From contig CAKUBJ010000035.1 of assembly GCA_934636905.1 (NCBI GenBank), positions 1-17,636 on the forward strand: a stretch of 17,636 nt of DNA. Reading direction: 5' to 3'. A program made the position numbers and the translations under genes. This DNA is from an uncultured Dysosmobacter sp. (GTDB taxonomy: Bacteria; Bacillota; Clostridia; Oscillospirales; Oscillospiraceae). The notes below the pieces were generated by a model, which saw only the letters and a list, made by a program, of their open reading frames with translations, had not been told where the DNA came from and searched no databases. Numbering within the stretch: position 1 is the stretch's first letter; every line of letters starts with the position of its first letter. Of this stretch, positions 1 through 6,603 are shown one piece after another.

Positions 1-2
1 TT

Positions 3-19
3 CGCACCAATCTGGTGCG
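3..19. other. Perfect inverted repeat (hairpin) at window start
   Basis: A 7-bp stem (3-9 pairing with 13-19) has a 3-nt loop. No T-run follows on either strand, so it is not a standard intrinsic terminator. It may belong to the end of an element lying mostly outside the window. Confidence 0.4.
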
Positions 20-91
20 CTTGGCATTTCAAAAAAATGTGGGGGCATTCCAACAGGCAAAACCTGTATCCCCTGCAGCGGTCCGCCGCAT

Positions 92-118
92 CCCGGCAGG
101 AACTGTTCCCTTGCCGGG
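92..118 (+). other. Leader hairpin upstream of topoisomerase A gene
   Basis: A 7-bp GC-rich stem (92-98 with 112-118) is extended by GGAA/TTCC (99-102 with 106-109) across a 2-nt bulge, with a 3-nt loop. There is no U-tract, so it is more likely a transcript leader structure than a terminator. The rest of 1-175 holds no supportable gene: all three forward frames are open over much of it, but none has a recognisable C-terminus, and I see no convincing promoter. Confidence 0.4.
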
Positions 119-175
119 CGCAATGAGCTTCGTAAGAATACCACTTCACTGTGGATGAAATAAGGAATTTATACT

Positions 176-2422
176 ATGCCGAAAAAGAAACAGCCGGAGG
201 AATCCCGGCACCCGGTCAATAACCCCAACGTCATGGGGCTTCATGCGGCGGTGGTGGAACAGCCCATCACTGACACGCTGGAAACCAACTATATGCCCTA
301 CGCCATGAGCGTCATCGTCTCCCGGGCCATCCCGGAGATTGACGGCTTCAAGCCCTCCCACCGCAAACTCCTCTACACCATGTACAAAATGGGGCTGCTG
401 ACGGGAGCACGGACGAAGTCCGCCAACATCGTGGGGCAGACCATGCGGCTGAACCCCCACGGCGACGCCGCCATCTACGACACCATGGTGCGGCTTTCCA
501 AAGGCTACGGCGCCCTGCTGACCCCCTTTGTGGACTCCAAGGGCAACTTCGGCAAGGCCTATTCCCGGGATATGTCCTGCGCCGCTCCCCGGTATACGGA
601 GGCGAAGCTGGCGCCCATCTGCGGCGAGATTTTCCGGGACATCGACAGCGACACCGTGGACTTCGTGGATAACTACGACAACACCATGAAGGAGCCGGCA
701 CTGCTGCCCACCACCTTCCCCAACATCCTTGTCAGCGCCAACAGCGGCATTGCCGTGGGCATGGCCTCCCAGTTCTGCGGCTTCAACCTGAAGGAGGTCT
801 GCGACACCACCATTGCCTACCTGAAGAACCCGGACTGCGATCTGACGGAGATGATGCCGGCGCCGGATTTCCCCACCGGCGGCGAACTGATTTATGACGC
901 AAACGCCATCCGGGATATTTACAATACCGGCCGGGGCAGTGTCCGGGTGCGGGCGAAATACCGCTATGTGAAGGAACAGAACCTGCTGGAAATCTACGAG
1001 ATTCCCTATTCCACCACGGTGGAGGCCATTCTGGACAAGGTGGCGGAACTGATTAAGACAGGCAAGGCCAAAGAAGTGGCCGATATGCGGGACGAAACCG
1101 ACCTTTCCGGCCTGAAGCTGGCCATTGACCTGAAGCGGGGCACGGATCCCGACAAGCTGATGGCCAAGCTCTACCGGCTGACGCCGCTGGAGGATGCCTT
1201 TGCCTGCAACTTCAACGTACTGATTGCCGGCAGTCCCAGGGTGCTGGGGGTGCGGCAGATTCTGGAGGAGTGGACGGCGTGGCGCACCGACAGTGTGAAG
1301 CGGCGGATCTACTTCGTGCTGGGGAAAAAGAAGGACAAGCTGCACCTGCTGAAGGGCCTCAAGCGCATCCTGCTGGACATTGACAAGGCCATCCGCATCA
1401 TCCGGGAGACGGAGGAGGAGGCCGAAGTCATTCCCAACCTGATGATCGGCTTCGGCATCGACCAGATTCAGGCGGAGTATGTGGCGGAGATCAAGCTGCG
1501 GAATATCAACAAGGAGTACATCCTCAAGCGCACCCGGGAAACCGACGCCCTGCGGGATGAGATTGACGATCTGGAAGACCTTCTGAACAGCCCCAACCGG
1601 ATCCGGAAGGTCATCACCGAGGAATTGCAGGCCGCTGCGGAGAAGTACGGGGAGCCTCGCCGCACCACCATTGTCTATCCCCATGAAATTACCAGCTACA
1701 CGCCGGAGGAGGAACAGAAGGAGGAGTATCCCGTTTCCGTGTTCCTGTCCCGGGAGGGTTACTTCAAGAAGATTACCCCCGCCTCCCTGCGGATGAACAG
1801 CGAGCAGAAGTTCAAGGAGGGGGACGCTCTCCGCCAGAGCTTTGAAACCACCTCCAATGCCGAGGTGATGTTCTTCACCGACCGGTGTCAGGTCTACAAG
1901 ACCCGGCTGGGAGAGTTTGACGACGCCAAGGCCAGCGTGCTGGGCGAGTACCTGCCTGCCAAGCTGAAAATGGACGCCGGCGAGAACGTGATTTTCATGG
2001 TGCTGCCGGGGGCGGATTACGCCGGAAGCCTGCTGTTCTTCTTTGAAAACGGCAAGGCCGCCCGGGTGGAACTGAAGTCCTATCAGACTGCCTCCAACCG
2101 CCGGAAGCTCACCGGGGCGTACTCTGACAAGTCGCCGCTGGCCTGCATCCGCCGTCTGGACGAGGACTGCGAACTGGCCGTTTACTCCAATGAGCCAAGG
2201 TGCCTGATTTTCCACACGGCGCTGCTGGCACCCAAAACCACCCGTTCCACCCAGGGGGTGGCGGTGATGACCCTGAAGCCCAAATACCATCTGGAGTCAG
2301 TGCACCTCTCCGGAGAAACCGCCATCACCAACCGGACACGCTACCGGGTGCGGGCCATTCCCGCCGCCGGAGCGCTGGTGAAGGAAGAGGACTCCGAGGA
2401 TCAGCAGATCAGCCTGCTGTAA
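176..2422 (+). CDS. Type IIA DNA topoisomerase, subunit A (topoisomerase IV ParC-like / GyrA family)
   Basis: This is the DNA-breaking and rejoining subunit of a type IIA topoisomerase, which passes one duplex through another in the cytoplasm using ATP hydrolysed by a separate GyrB/ParE partner. The partner is not in this window. The family start motif TNYMPYAMSVIVSRAIPEIDG lies near residue 37. The catalytic tyrosine is Y140 in the AAPRYTE context, and the helix-turn-helix stretch with NPHGDAAIYDT is at 93-103. A beta-pinwheel C-terminal domain begins near residue 518. At 748 aa it is shorter than typical GyrA (about 800-870), and I see no GyrA-box (QRRGGKG-like) in the C-terminal domain, which argues for a ParC-type decatenase rather than gyrase. 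The residue matching E. coli GyrA Ser83 is Ala98. The ATG at 176 has AAGGA 10 nt upstream. The family is certain; ParC versus a GyrA paralogue is inferred. Confidence 0.93.
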   Translation: MPKKKQPEESRHPVNNPNVMGLHAAVVEQPITDTLETNYMPYAMSVIVSRAIPEIDGFKPSHRKLLYTMYKMGLLTGARTKSANIVGQTMRLNPHGDAAIYDTMVRLSKGYGALLTPFVDSKGNFGKAYSRDMSCAAPRYTEAKLAPICGEIFRDIDSDTVDFVDNYDNTMKEPALLPTTFPNILVSANSGIAVGMASQFCGFNLKEVCDTTIAYLKNPDCDLTEMMPAPDFPTGGELIYDANAIRDIYNTGRGSVRVRAKYRYVKEQNLLEIYEIPYSTTVEAILDKVAELIKTGKAKEVADMRDETDLSGLKLAIDLKRGTDPDKLMAKLYRLTPLEDAFACNFNVLIAGSPRVLGVRQILEEWTAWRTDSVKRRIYFVLGKKKDKLHLLKGLKRILLDIDKAIRIIRETEEEAEVIPNLMIGFGIDQIQAEYVAEIKLRNINKEYILKRTRETDALRDEIDDLEDLLNSPNRIRKVITEELQAAAEKYGEPRRTTIVYPHEITSYTPEEEQKEEYPVSVFLSREGYFKKITPASLRMNSEQKFKEGDALRQSFETTSNAEVMFFTDRCQVYKTRLGEFDDAKASVLGEYLPAKLKMDAGENVIFMVLPGADYAGSLLFFFENGKAARVELKSYQTASNRRKLTGAYSDKSPLACIRRLDEDCELAVYSNEPRCLIFHTALLAPKTTRSTQGVAVMTLKPKYHLESVHLSGETAITNRTRYRVRAIPAAGALVKEEDSEDQQISLL

Positions 2423-2505
2423 GGAACGGAAAAGAAAACACCGCCGCAGGAGTTCCGCTGCGGTGAGAAAGCAGACACGCGCGTGAAAAGAAAAGGCAGG
2501 TGCAC

Positions 2506-3360
2506 TTGAAAAAGCAACTGAAAAGCTATGGAATCATGACCGTCGGCTCCGTGATATTCGCGCTGTCCTTTGACTGGTTTTTTGCCGTCAACGCCGTGGG
2601 CATGGGCGGAATCACGGGTCTGGCGCAGGTGCTGAACGTACTGTTCCCCGCCCTGCCGGTAGGCGTGGCTGCCATCCTTCTGAATATTCCGCTGTTTCTG
2701 GCGGGATGGAAATTCATCGGGTTCCATCTGCTGGTTTCCTCCCTGTTTTCCATGGCGGTAAGTTCCGCAGCCGTGGACATCATTGCCGCGGTGCACACCT
2801 TCCAGCCCATGGATCCCATGCTGGCCGCCATCTGCGGCGGCGCCATGATGGGGGCGGGGCTGGGCATGGTGTTCTCACAGGGCGCCACCACCGGCGGCAC
2901 GGACATCGTGGCGCAGCTGATGAAGCTGAAATTCCCATGGCTGCCCATGGGCAGTCTGGTGGTGGTGCCGGACGGAATCGTGCTGGCGCTGACGGCCATG
3001 GCCTTCAGACGGGTGGAAACGGCACTGTACGGCGCTGTGGCGCTGTACGTTGCCGCCAAGGTGATGGACGCGGTGCTGTACGGCCTGAACGCCGCCAAGG
3101 TGGCGTATATCATTTCGGAGAACTGGCAGACCATCACCGACGCCATTCTGGCGCTGGATCGGGGGGCAACCCTTTTCGATGCCCACGGTGCCTACAGCGG
3201 CAGGGAGAAGCACGTTCTGATGGTGGCCTTCCCCCAGAAGGAGATTGTGGAAATCAAGCGGGTGGTTCATGAGGCGGATCCCGCGGCCTTTCTCATTGTC
3301 TGTGACGCCCACGACGTATTGGGCGAGGGTTTCGGCGAATACCGGAAGGAAGAACTGTAG
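2506..3360 (+). CDS. YitT family integral membrane protein (DUF161/DUF2179)
   Basis: This is a YitT-type membrane protein of unknown biochemical role. The N-terminal ~190 residues form several hydrophobic helices. They include the family stretch around GMVFSQGATTGGTDIVAQL, with its glycine-rich TTGGTD core. The C-terminal ~85 residues are a soluble DUF2179 domain with the pattern RGATLFDAHGAYSG, then ADPAAFLIVCDAHDVLGEGF. At 284 aa it has normal family length. Two starts are possible. The GTG at 2500 has AAGG only 3 nt upstream, while the TTG at 2506 gives the same AAGG a 9-nt spacer, so I prefer TTG (MKKQLKSYG). It follows the topoisomerase gene by 83 nt, which contain a GC hairpin without a T-run. 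Its stop codon overlaps the ribosome binding site of the LUD gene, so the two are probably co-transcribed. Confidence 0.9.
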   Translation: MKKQLKSYGIMTVGSVIFALSFDWFFAVNAVGMGGITGLAQVLNVLFPALPVGVAAILLNIPLFLAGWKFIGFHLLVSSLFSMAVSSAAVDIIAAVHTFQPMDPMLAAICGGAMMGAGLGMVFSQGATTGGTDIVAQLMKLKFPWLPMGSLVVVPDGIVLALTAMAFRRVETALYGAVALYVAAKVMDAVLYGLNAAKVAYIISENWQTITDAILALDRGATLFDAHGAYSGREKHVLMVAFPQKEIVEIKRVVHEADPAAFLIVCDAHDVLGEGFGEYRKEEL

Positions 3361-3372
3361 GAGGAGTGCAAT

Positions 3373-3972
3373 ATGACTGATTTTTCCGCGGTGAAGAAGA
3401 ATCTGGAAGCGAGGGGATTCCACGTCAGTGTGTTTGATACGGCTCTGGCGGCGGCAGACTATCTTGATGCGGCTATTGACGGCGCCTCCGTGGGCTTCGG
3501 CGGCTCCGTGACGCTGGATCAGATGGGGCTTTATGACCGGCTGCGTGCCCACAATGACGTGTTCTGGCACTGGAAGGCGGCGGATAAGGCAGAGGCGCAG
3601 CGCCATTCCATGACGGCGGATCACTATATTGCCTCCGTCAACGGTCTGGCGGAAACCGGGGAACTGCTGAACATCGACGGTGTCGGCAACCGGGTATCCG
3701 CCACGCTGTTCGGCCATAAAAAGGTGTGGTTCGTGGTGGGACGCAACAAGCTGGCGCCCACTTACGAGGAAGCCCTCTGGCGTGCCCGGAACATTGCCGC
3801 CCCCCAAAATGCCCGGCGGCTGGGAAGACGGACCCCCTGCGCCATCAAAGGCGATCACTGCTACGACTGCAAAAGCCCGGAACGCATCTGCGGTGCCCTG
3901 ACGGTGCTGTGGCAGAAAATGAGCGGCATGGAGATGGAGGTTGTCCTGGTAGATCAGGAACTGGGCTGCTGA
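3373..3972 (+). CDS. LUD domain protein (lactate-utilisation LutC/YkgG-like, DUF162)
   Basis: This 199-aa soluble protein belongs to the LUD superfamily, whose known members (LutB, LutC) take part in oxidising L-lactate to pyruvate. Recognisable parts are the N-terminal GASVGFGGSVTLDQMG (38-52) and the core SMTADHYIASVNGLAETGEL (79-98). These are followed by NRVSATLFGHKKVWFVVGRNK (106-126). The C-terminus has four regularly spaced cysteines, C156, C163, C166 and C173 (CX6CX2CX6C), which could bind a metal or Fe-S cluster (inference). No LutA or LutB is nearby, so lactate use is not supported by context and the substrate is unknown. The ATG at 3373 is preceded by GGAGGAG overlapping the YitT stop, and the gap of 12 nt implies one operon. 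Confidence 0.88.
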   Translation: MTDFSAVKKNLEARGFHVSVFDTALAAADYLDAAIDGASVGFGGSVTLDQMGLYDRLRAHNDVFWHWKAADKAEAQRHSMTADHYIASVNGLAETGELLNIDGVGNRVSATLFGHKKVWFVVGRNKLAPTYEEALWRARNIAAPQNARRLGRRTPCAIKGDHCYDCKSPERICGALTVLWQKMSGMEMEVVLVDQELGC

Positions 3973-3995
3973 AGCCCGTGGAAGGAGGCGCAGGG

Positions 3996-4775
3996 ATGAA
4001 ACGGGGAATGGCGGCGCTGCTGATGCTGTGCCTGCTGACAGGCTGCGGATCTCTTCTGGAGCGCTCCTACAGCACATCGGAGCCTCACAGCAGCAAATAC
4101 TGGGAAAGCGGCGCCGCAGGAACGCTGCGGGCGGAAAACGATCAGGACATCGTCAATGATCTCCTGATTCTCATCGGCCAGCACACGGAGAGCGCCGCTC
4201 TGCGGCTTTACAACTTCCCGGACGATCAGGCGGCGGCAGAGGCCATGGAAAGCGCTGCACTGGAGGTGCAGCAGGAAACGCCGCTGGGTGCCTACGCAGT
4301 GGACTATATCACCTATGTCAGCCAGCCCCAGCGGGGCTTCTTTGAGGCGGACGTGCAGATTGGCTACCGCCGGAGCGCGGAGCAGATCCAGACCATTGTA
4401 AACGCCACCAGCCCCACGGCGCTGAACGACCTGCTGGAAGCGGCGCTGGACGGCGGCCGGGAGGAACTGGCGGTGCGGATCGCCTACTGGCAGGCGGACG
4501 GCCGGGAAAAGGTGCAGCAGGCCGTGGAGGAACTGCGCAGCAGCCGGGGAATCCCGGCGGAAACGGTGTGGATTGTCCGGTATTATCCGGCGTCGGATCC
4601 CGTGGGGCTGATTGAATTTCTGCTGAAGCCCACGGAGGAGGAAATCGAGGCTTACCGGGCAGAGGAGGCCGCCGCAGAGCCGGCGGAGGAGCCAGACGCC
4701 TCCCGGACAGAGGGCGGGGGAGCGGAACCGGCGGTCTTTACCGGGGATGGGGATCCGCTTTCCCCGGAAGCATAG
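3996..4775 (+). CDS. Uncharacterised lipoprotein
   Basis: I do not recognise a characterised family. The 259-aa product has a short lipoprotein signal peptide (MKRGMAALLMLCLLTGC) with lipobox LTGC, so Cys17 should be lipidated and the protein held on the outer face of the membrane. Residues ~45-215 look like a mixed alpha/beta folded domain, with several tyrosine/aromatic beta-like segments (YAVDYITYVS, ADVQIGYRR, VWIVRYYPA). The last ~45 residues are rich in Glu, Ala and Pro and are probably disordered. The ATG at 3996 was chosen because AAGGAGG lies 7 nt upstream and it starts the signal peptide; the frame remains open far upstream. It lies 23 nt after the LUD gene, so it is the last gene of that run and is followed by two terminators. 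Confidence 0.85.
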   Translation: MKRGMAALLMLCLLTGCGSLLERSYSTSEPHSSKYWESGAAGTLRAENDQDIVNDLLILIGQHTESAALRLYNFPDDQAAAEAMESAALEVQQETPLGAYAVDYITYVSQPQRGFFEADVQIGYRRSAEQIQTIVNATSPTALNDLLEAALDGGREELAVRIAYWQADGREKVQQAVEELRSSRGIPAETVWIVRYYPASDPVGLIEFLLKPTEEEIEAYRAEEAAAEPAEEPDASRTEGGGAEPAVFTGDGDPLSPEA

Positions 4776-4787
4776 CGCAGAAGTTCC

Positions 4788-4817
4788 GGCAGCCCGCCCG
4801 GCTGGGTGCTGCCTTTT
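4788..4817 (+). terminator. Intrinsic terminator 1 after lipoprotein gene
   Basis: GGCAGC (4788-4793) pairs with GCTGCC (4808-4813), with extra GC pairing inside, followed directly by TTTT. The T-tract is short, so termination may be partial; a much stronger terminator follows. Confidence 0.65.
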
Positions 4818-4834
4818 GAACAGAGTGCCCGTGT

Positions 4835-4871
4835 ACCCCGGGGGATTTCAATCCCCCGGGGTTGCTTTTTT
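4835..4871 (+). terminator. Strong intrinsic terminator 2
   Basis: A perfect 12-bp stem (4835-4846 with 4851-4862) has a TTCA tetraloop. After TGC it runs into six Ts (4866-4871). It isolates the metal-binding lipoprotein gene from the upstream operon. Its T-tract overlaps the weak -35 of the next promoter. Confidence 0.92.
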
Positions 4872-4890
4872 CGATGGGTTGTGATATGCT
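4862..4890 (+). promoter_or_regulatory. Extended -10 promoter of the metal-binding lipoprotein gene
   Basis: A weak -35 TTGCTT (4862-4867), a 17-nt spacer and -10 TATGCT (4885-4890) are preceded by the extended -10 element TGA (4882-4884). The predicted start near 4897 falls inside the Fur-type operator, the right geometry for repression. Confidence 0.55.
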
Positions 4891-4891
4891 A

Positions 4892-4910
4892 TTTGAAAAT
4901 CATTCTCAAA
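4892..4910 (+). promoter_or_regulatory. Fur-family operator (Fur box)
   Basis: TTTGAAAATCATTCTCAAA contains TGAAAAT-C-ATTCTCA (4894-4908), an exact match to the 7-1-7 Fur pattern TGAnAATnATTnTCA. PerR and Zur sites of the B. subtilis type differ at the outer positions (TTA..TAA and TCG..CGA). It sits at the predicted transcription start and 16 nt before the start codon, so it should repress when metal is abundant. Whether Fur or a Zur/Mn regulator binds is inferred. Confidence 0.75.
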
Positions 4911-4926
4911 TTGCAAGGAGTATCCC

Positions 4927-5946
4927 GTGAAAAAATTATTCATCCCCATGCTGATATTGATACTGCTGGCTGGCTGCGCCTCCTCAAGCCCGCCGGAGCC
5001 GGCAGACGGAAAGCCGCACATTGTGGCCTCCGTGTTCCCAGCCTATGATTTTGCCCGTGCCGCCGCCGGAGATCTGGCGGATGTGGAACTGCTGCTGCCG
5101 CCGGGCACGGAGAGCCACTCCTATGAGCCGACGCCGGCGGACATTCTGAAGGTGCAGAACTGCGACCTGTTTTTGTATCTGGGGGGCGAGTCCGACAGCT
5201 GGGTGGAAACCATCCTTGAGGCGGCGGAGCCCCAGGGGCAGACGCTGGCCATGATGGACTGCGTGGAAACCCTGGAGGAGGAGCACCGGGAGGGAATGCA
5301 GGAGGAGGCCGGCCACCACCATGAGGAGCATGAAGACCACGATGACCACACGGAACATGGCGGCGACCACGATGCCCACGAAGACCACGATGCCCACGAC
5401 CATCTGGGCGGGGTAACGGAGATTGACGAGCACGTCTGGACGTCTCCGGCCAACGCCGCCGCCCTGACCCGGCGCTTCGGGGAGGAACTGGCGGCACTGG
5501 ATGCAACTCACGGAACGGAATACCGGGAAAATGCGGAGGCTTACGCGGCGGAGATTGACCGTCTGGACGCGGAGTTTCACGATTTTTTTGACGGCCTGAC
5601 AGACCGAACCATCGTGTTCGGCGACCGCTTTCCCCTGCGGTACTTTGCCGAGGAGTTCCGGCTGGATTACTACGCGGCCTTTCCCGGCTGCTCCACCCAG
5701 ACGGAGCCGTCGGCTGCCACGGTGGCCTTCCTGACGGACAAGGTGCGGGAGGAAAACATCTCCACCGTCTGGTATATTGAGTTTTCCAACCATCTGGTGG
5801 CAGACGCCATTGCCGAGGCGGCCGGCGCCGGGACGGCCATGTTCCACACCTGCCACAATGTTTCCCCGCAGGAACTGGAGCGTGGGGAAACCTATGTGAC
5901 GCTGATGCGGGGGAATCTGGAGCGCCTGCGGCAGCATATGGCGTAG
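4927..5946 (+). CDS. Metal (Zn/Mn) ABC transporter substrate-binding lipoprotein, ZnuA/AdcA-like
   Basis: This is an extracytoplasmic receptor of the cluster 9 (ZnuA/AdcA/PsaA) family, which passes Zn2+ or Mn2+ to an ABC permease. The signal peptide ends in lipobox LAGC with Cys17. PHIVASVFPAYDFARAAAGD (30-49) opens the mature domain. His64 (GTESHSYEP) and His169 (DEHVW) match conserved metal ligands. Residues 130-159 form a His/Asp/Glu-rich loop (at least 12 His) typical of zinc-type members. The segment that usually reads HDAFGYFA is GDRFPLRYFA (232-241), so the third histidine is absent. A similar GDRFP form is, as I recall, seen in other Clostridia. The GTG start at 4927 has AAGGAG 6 nt upstream. 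No permease or ATPase gene is adjacent. Regulation by the Fur box just upstream is likely. Confidence 0.93.
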   Translation: MKKLFIPMLILILLAGCASSSPPEPADGKPHIVASVFPAYDFARAAAGDLADVELLLPPGTESHSYEPTPADILKVQNCDLFLYLGGESDSWVETILEAAEPQGQTLAMMDCVETLEEEHREGMQEEAGHHHEEHEDHDDHTEHGGDHDAHEDHDAHDHLGGVTEIDEHVWTSPANAAALTRRFGEELAALDATHGTEYRENAEAYAAEIDRLDAEFHDFFDGLTDRTIVFGDRFPLRYFAEEFRLDYYAAFPGCSTQTEPSAATVAFLTDKVREENISTVWYIEFSNHLVADAIAEAAGAGTAMFHTCHNVSPQELERGETYVTLMRGNLERLRQHMA

Positions 5947-5976
5947 CGCGGCGATGGATCTGACTGCCATAAAAAG

Positions 5977-6016
5977 CGCATCACAGGCCGCCGACGGCGC
6001 CATCAGCCTGTGACGC
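5977..6016 (-). terminator. Hairpin, probable backup terminator for the minus-strand folA operon
   Basis: TCACAGGC (5981-5988) pairs with GCCTGTGA (6006-6013), with a nested CGCC/GGCG stem (5989-5999) inside and outer CGC pairing. Read on the minus strand, it is followed by TTTTT (the AAAAA at 5972-5976). It lies beyond the main terminator and would catch read-through from folA. Confidence 0.5.
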
Positions 6017-6032
6017 GGGAAGCGGGAAATAG

Positions 6033-6072
6033 AAAATCGTGGACTTTTTCAAAAAAAGTCCACGATTTTTTT
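6033..6072. terminator. Bidirectional intrinsic terminator between convergent genes
   Basis: A 16- to 17-bp stem (6033-6049 with 6053-6069) is flanked by A-runs and T-runs on both sides, with a T-tract on the plus strand (6066-6072) and one on the minus strand from the opposite A-run. It serves both the metal-binding lipoprotein gene (+) and the folA operon (-). Confidence 0.92.
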
Positions 6073-6096
6073 ATCTCTTGAAAGCGCCGGGGCGCC

Positions 6097-6594
6097 CTAT
6101 GACTGTTTCTCCCTGCGGACATAGTCCACAAAACGGTAGGCCAGCCCGTTTTCCTCCATGGGTTCCCCAATACGCTCCGCCGTCCATTCCGGCAGGGCGT
6201 CCAGATTCGGGAAAAACGTGTCGGCGCCCGCAGCGGCGGCGTCCACCCGGGTGACATACACCCAGCGGCACCGGCTCAGCAGGGCGGCATAGACGCTGCC
6301 GCCGCCGATGAGCCATACATCATCCCCGTCTCCGGCCAGCGCTGCCGCTTCCTCCGGACTGCGGACGATTTCACAGCCCTCCCGCCGGAGGGCGGGATCC
6401 CGGGTGATGACAATGTTCCGCCGCCGGGGCAGAGGGCGTCCCCCGGGGAAGGAATCCAGCGTTTTCCGCCCCATAATGACGGTGCCGCCGGTGGTCAGCG
6501 CCCGGAAACGCTTCATGTCCCCCGGCAGGGAGAACAGCAGACCGTTGCTCCGGCCAATGGCCCAGTTCCGATCCACGACAACAATGGCGTTCAT
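6097..6594 (-). CDS. folA: Dihydrofolate reductase
   Basis: It reduces dihydrofolate to tetrahydrofolate with NADPH, regenerating the cofactor consumed by the ThyA reaction. The 165-aa length is normal. Visible motifs are VVVDRNWAIGRSNGLLFSLP at the N-terminus and catalytic Asp26 in LPGDMKRF. VIMGRKTLDSFPGGRPLPRR (39-58) and the NADPH-binding IGGGSVYAALL (near 96) follow. The position of E. coli Trp22 is Phe21, a substitution I associate with clostridial DHFRs. The ATG at 6594 has GAGGAGG upstream that overlaps the thyA stop codon (TGAGGAGGAGCCATG), so translation is probably coupled to thyA. It ends next to a bidirectional terminator and is the last gene of its operon. Confidence 0.96.
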   Translation of the reverse strand: MNAIVVVDRNWAIGRSNGLLFSLPGDMKRFRALTTGGTVIMGRKTLDSFPGGRPLPRRRNIVITRDPALRREGCEIVRSPEEAAALAGDGDDVWLIGGGSVYAALLSRCRWVYVTRVDAAAAGADTFFPNLDALPEWTAERIGEPMEENGLAYRFVDYVRREKQS

Positions 6595-6603
6595 GGCTCC
6601 TCC

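Noticed and set aside
1..126. Tail of an upstream gene such as parE in frame 1
   Set aside because: The predicted peptide (Trp/Cys-rich, ending FPCRAQ) does not resemble a ParE/GyrB C-terminus, and the other two forward frames are equally open.
146..2290. Long minus-strand open frame (714 codons) antisense to the topoisomerase gene
   Set aside because: It is a GC-rich shadow frame: low-complexity Gly/Val/Leu/His composition, no ribosome binding site and no family resemblance.
2441..2467. Hairpin between the topoisomerase and YitT genes as a terminator
   Set aside because: The stem is only about 6-7 bp and no T-run follows, so read-through is likely.
5310..5406. Repetitive GACCACGATGCCCACGA-like units that look like a tandem repeat or CRISPR
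   Set aside because: They encode the His/Asp/Glu-rich metal loop of the ZnuA-like protein, in frame, with irregular spacing.
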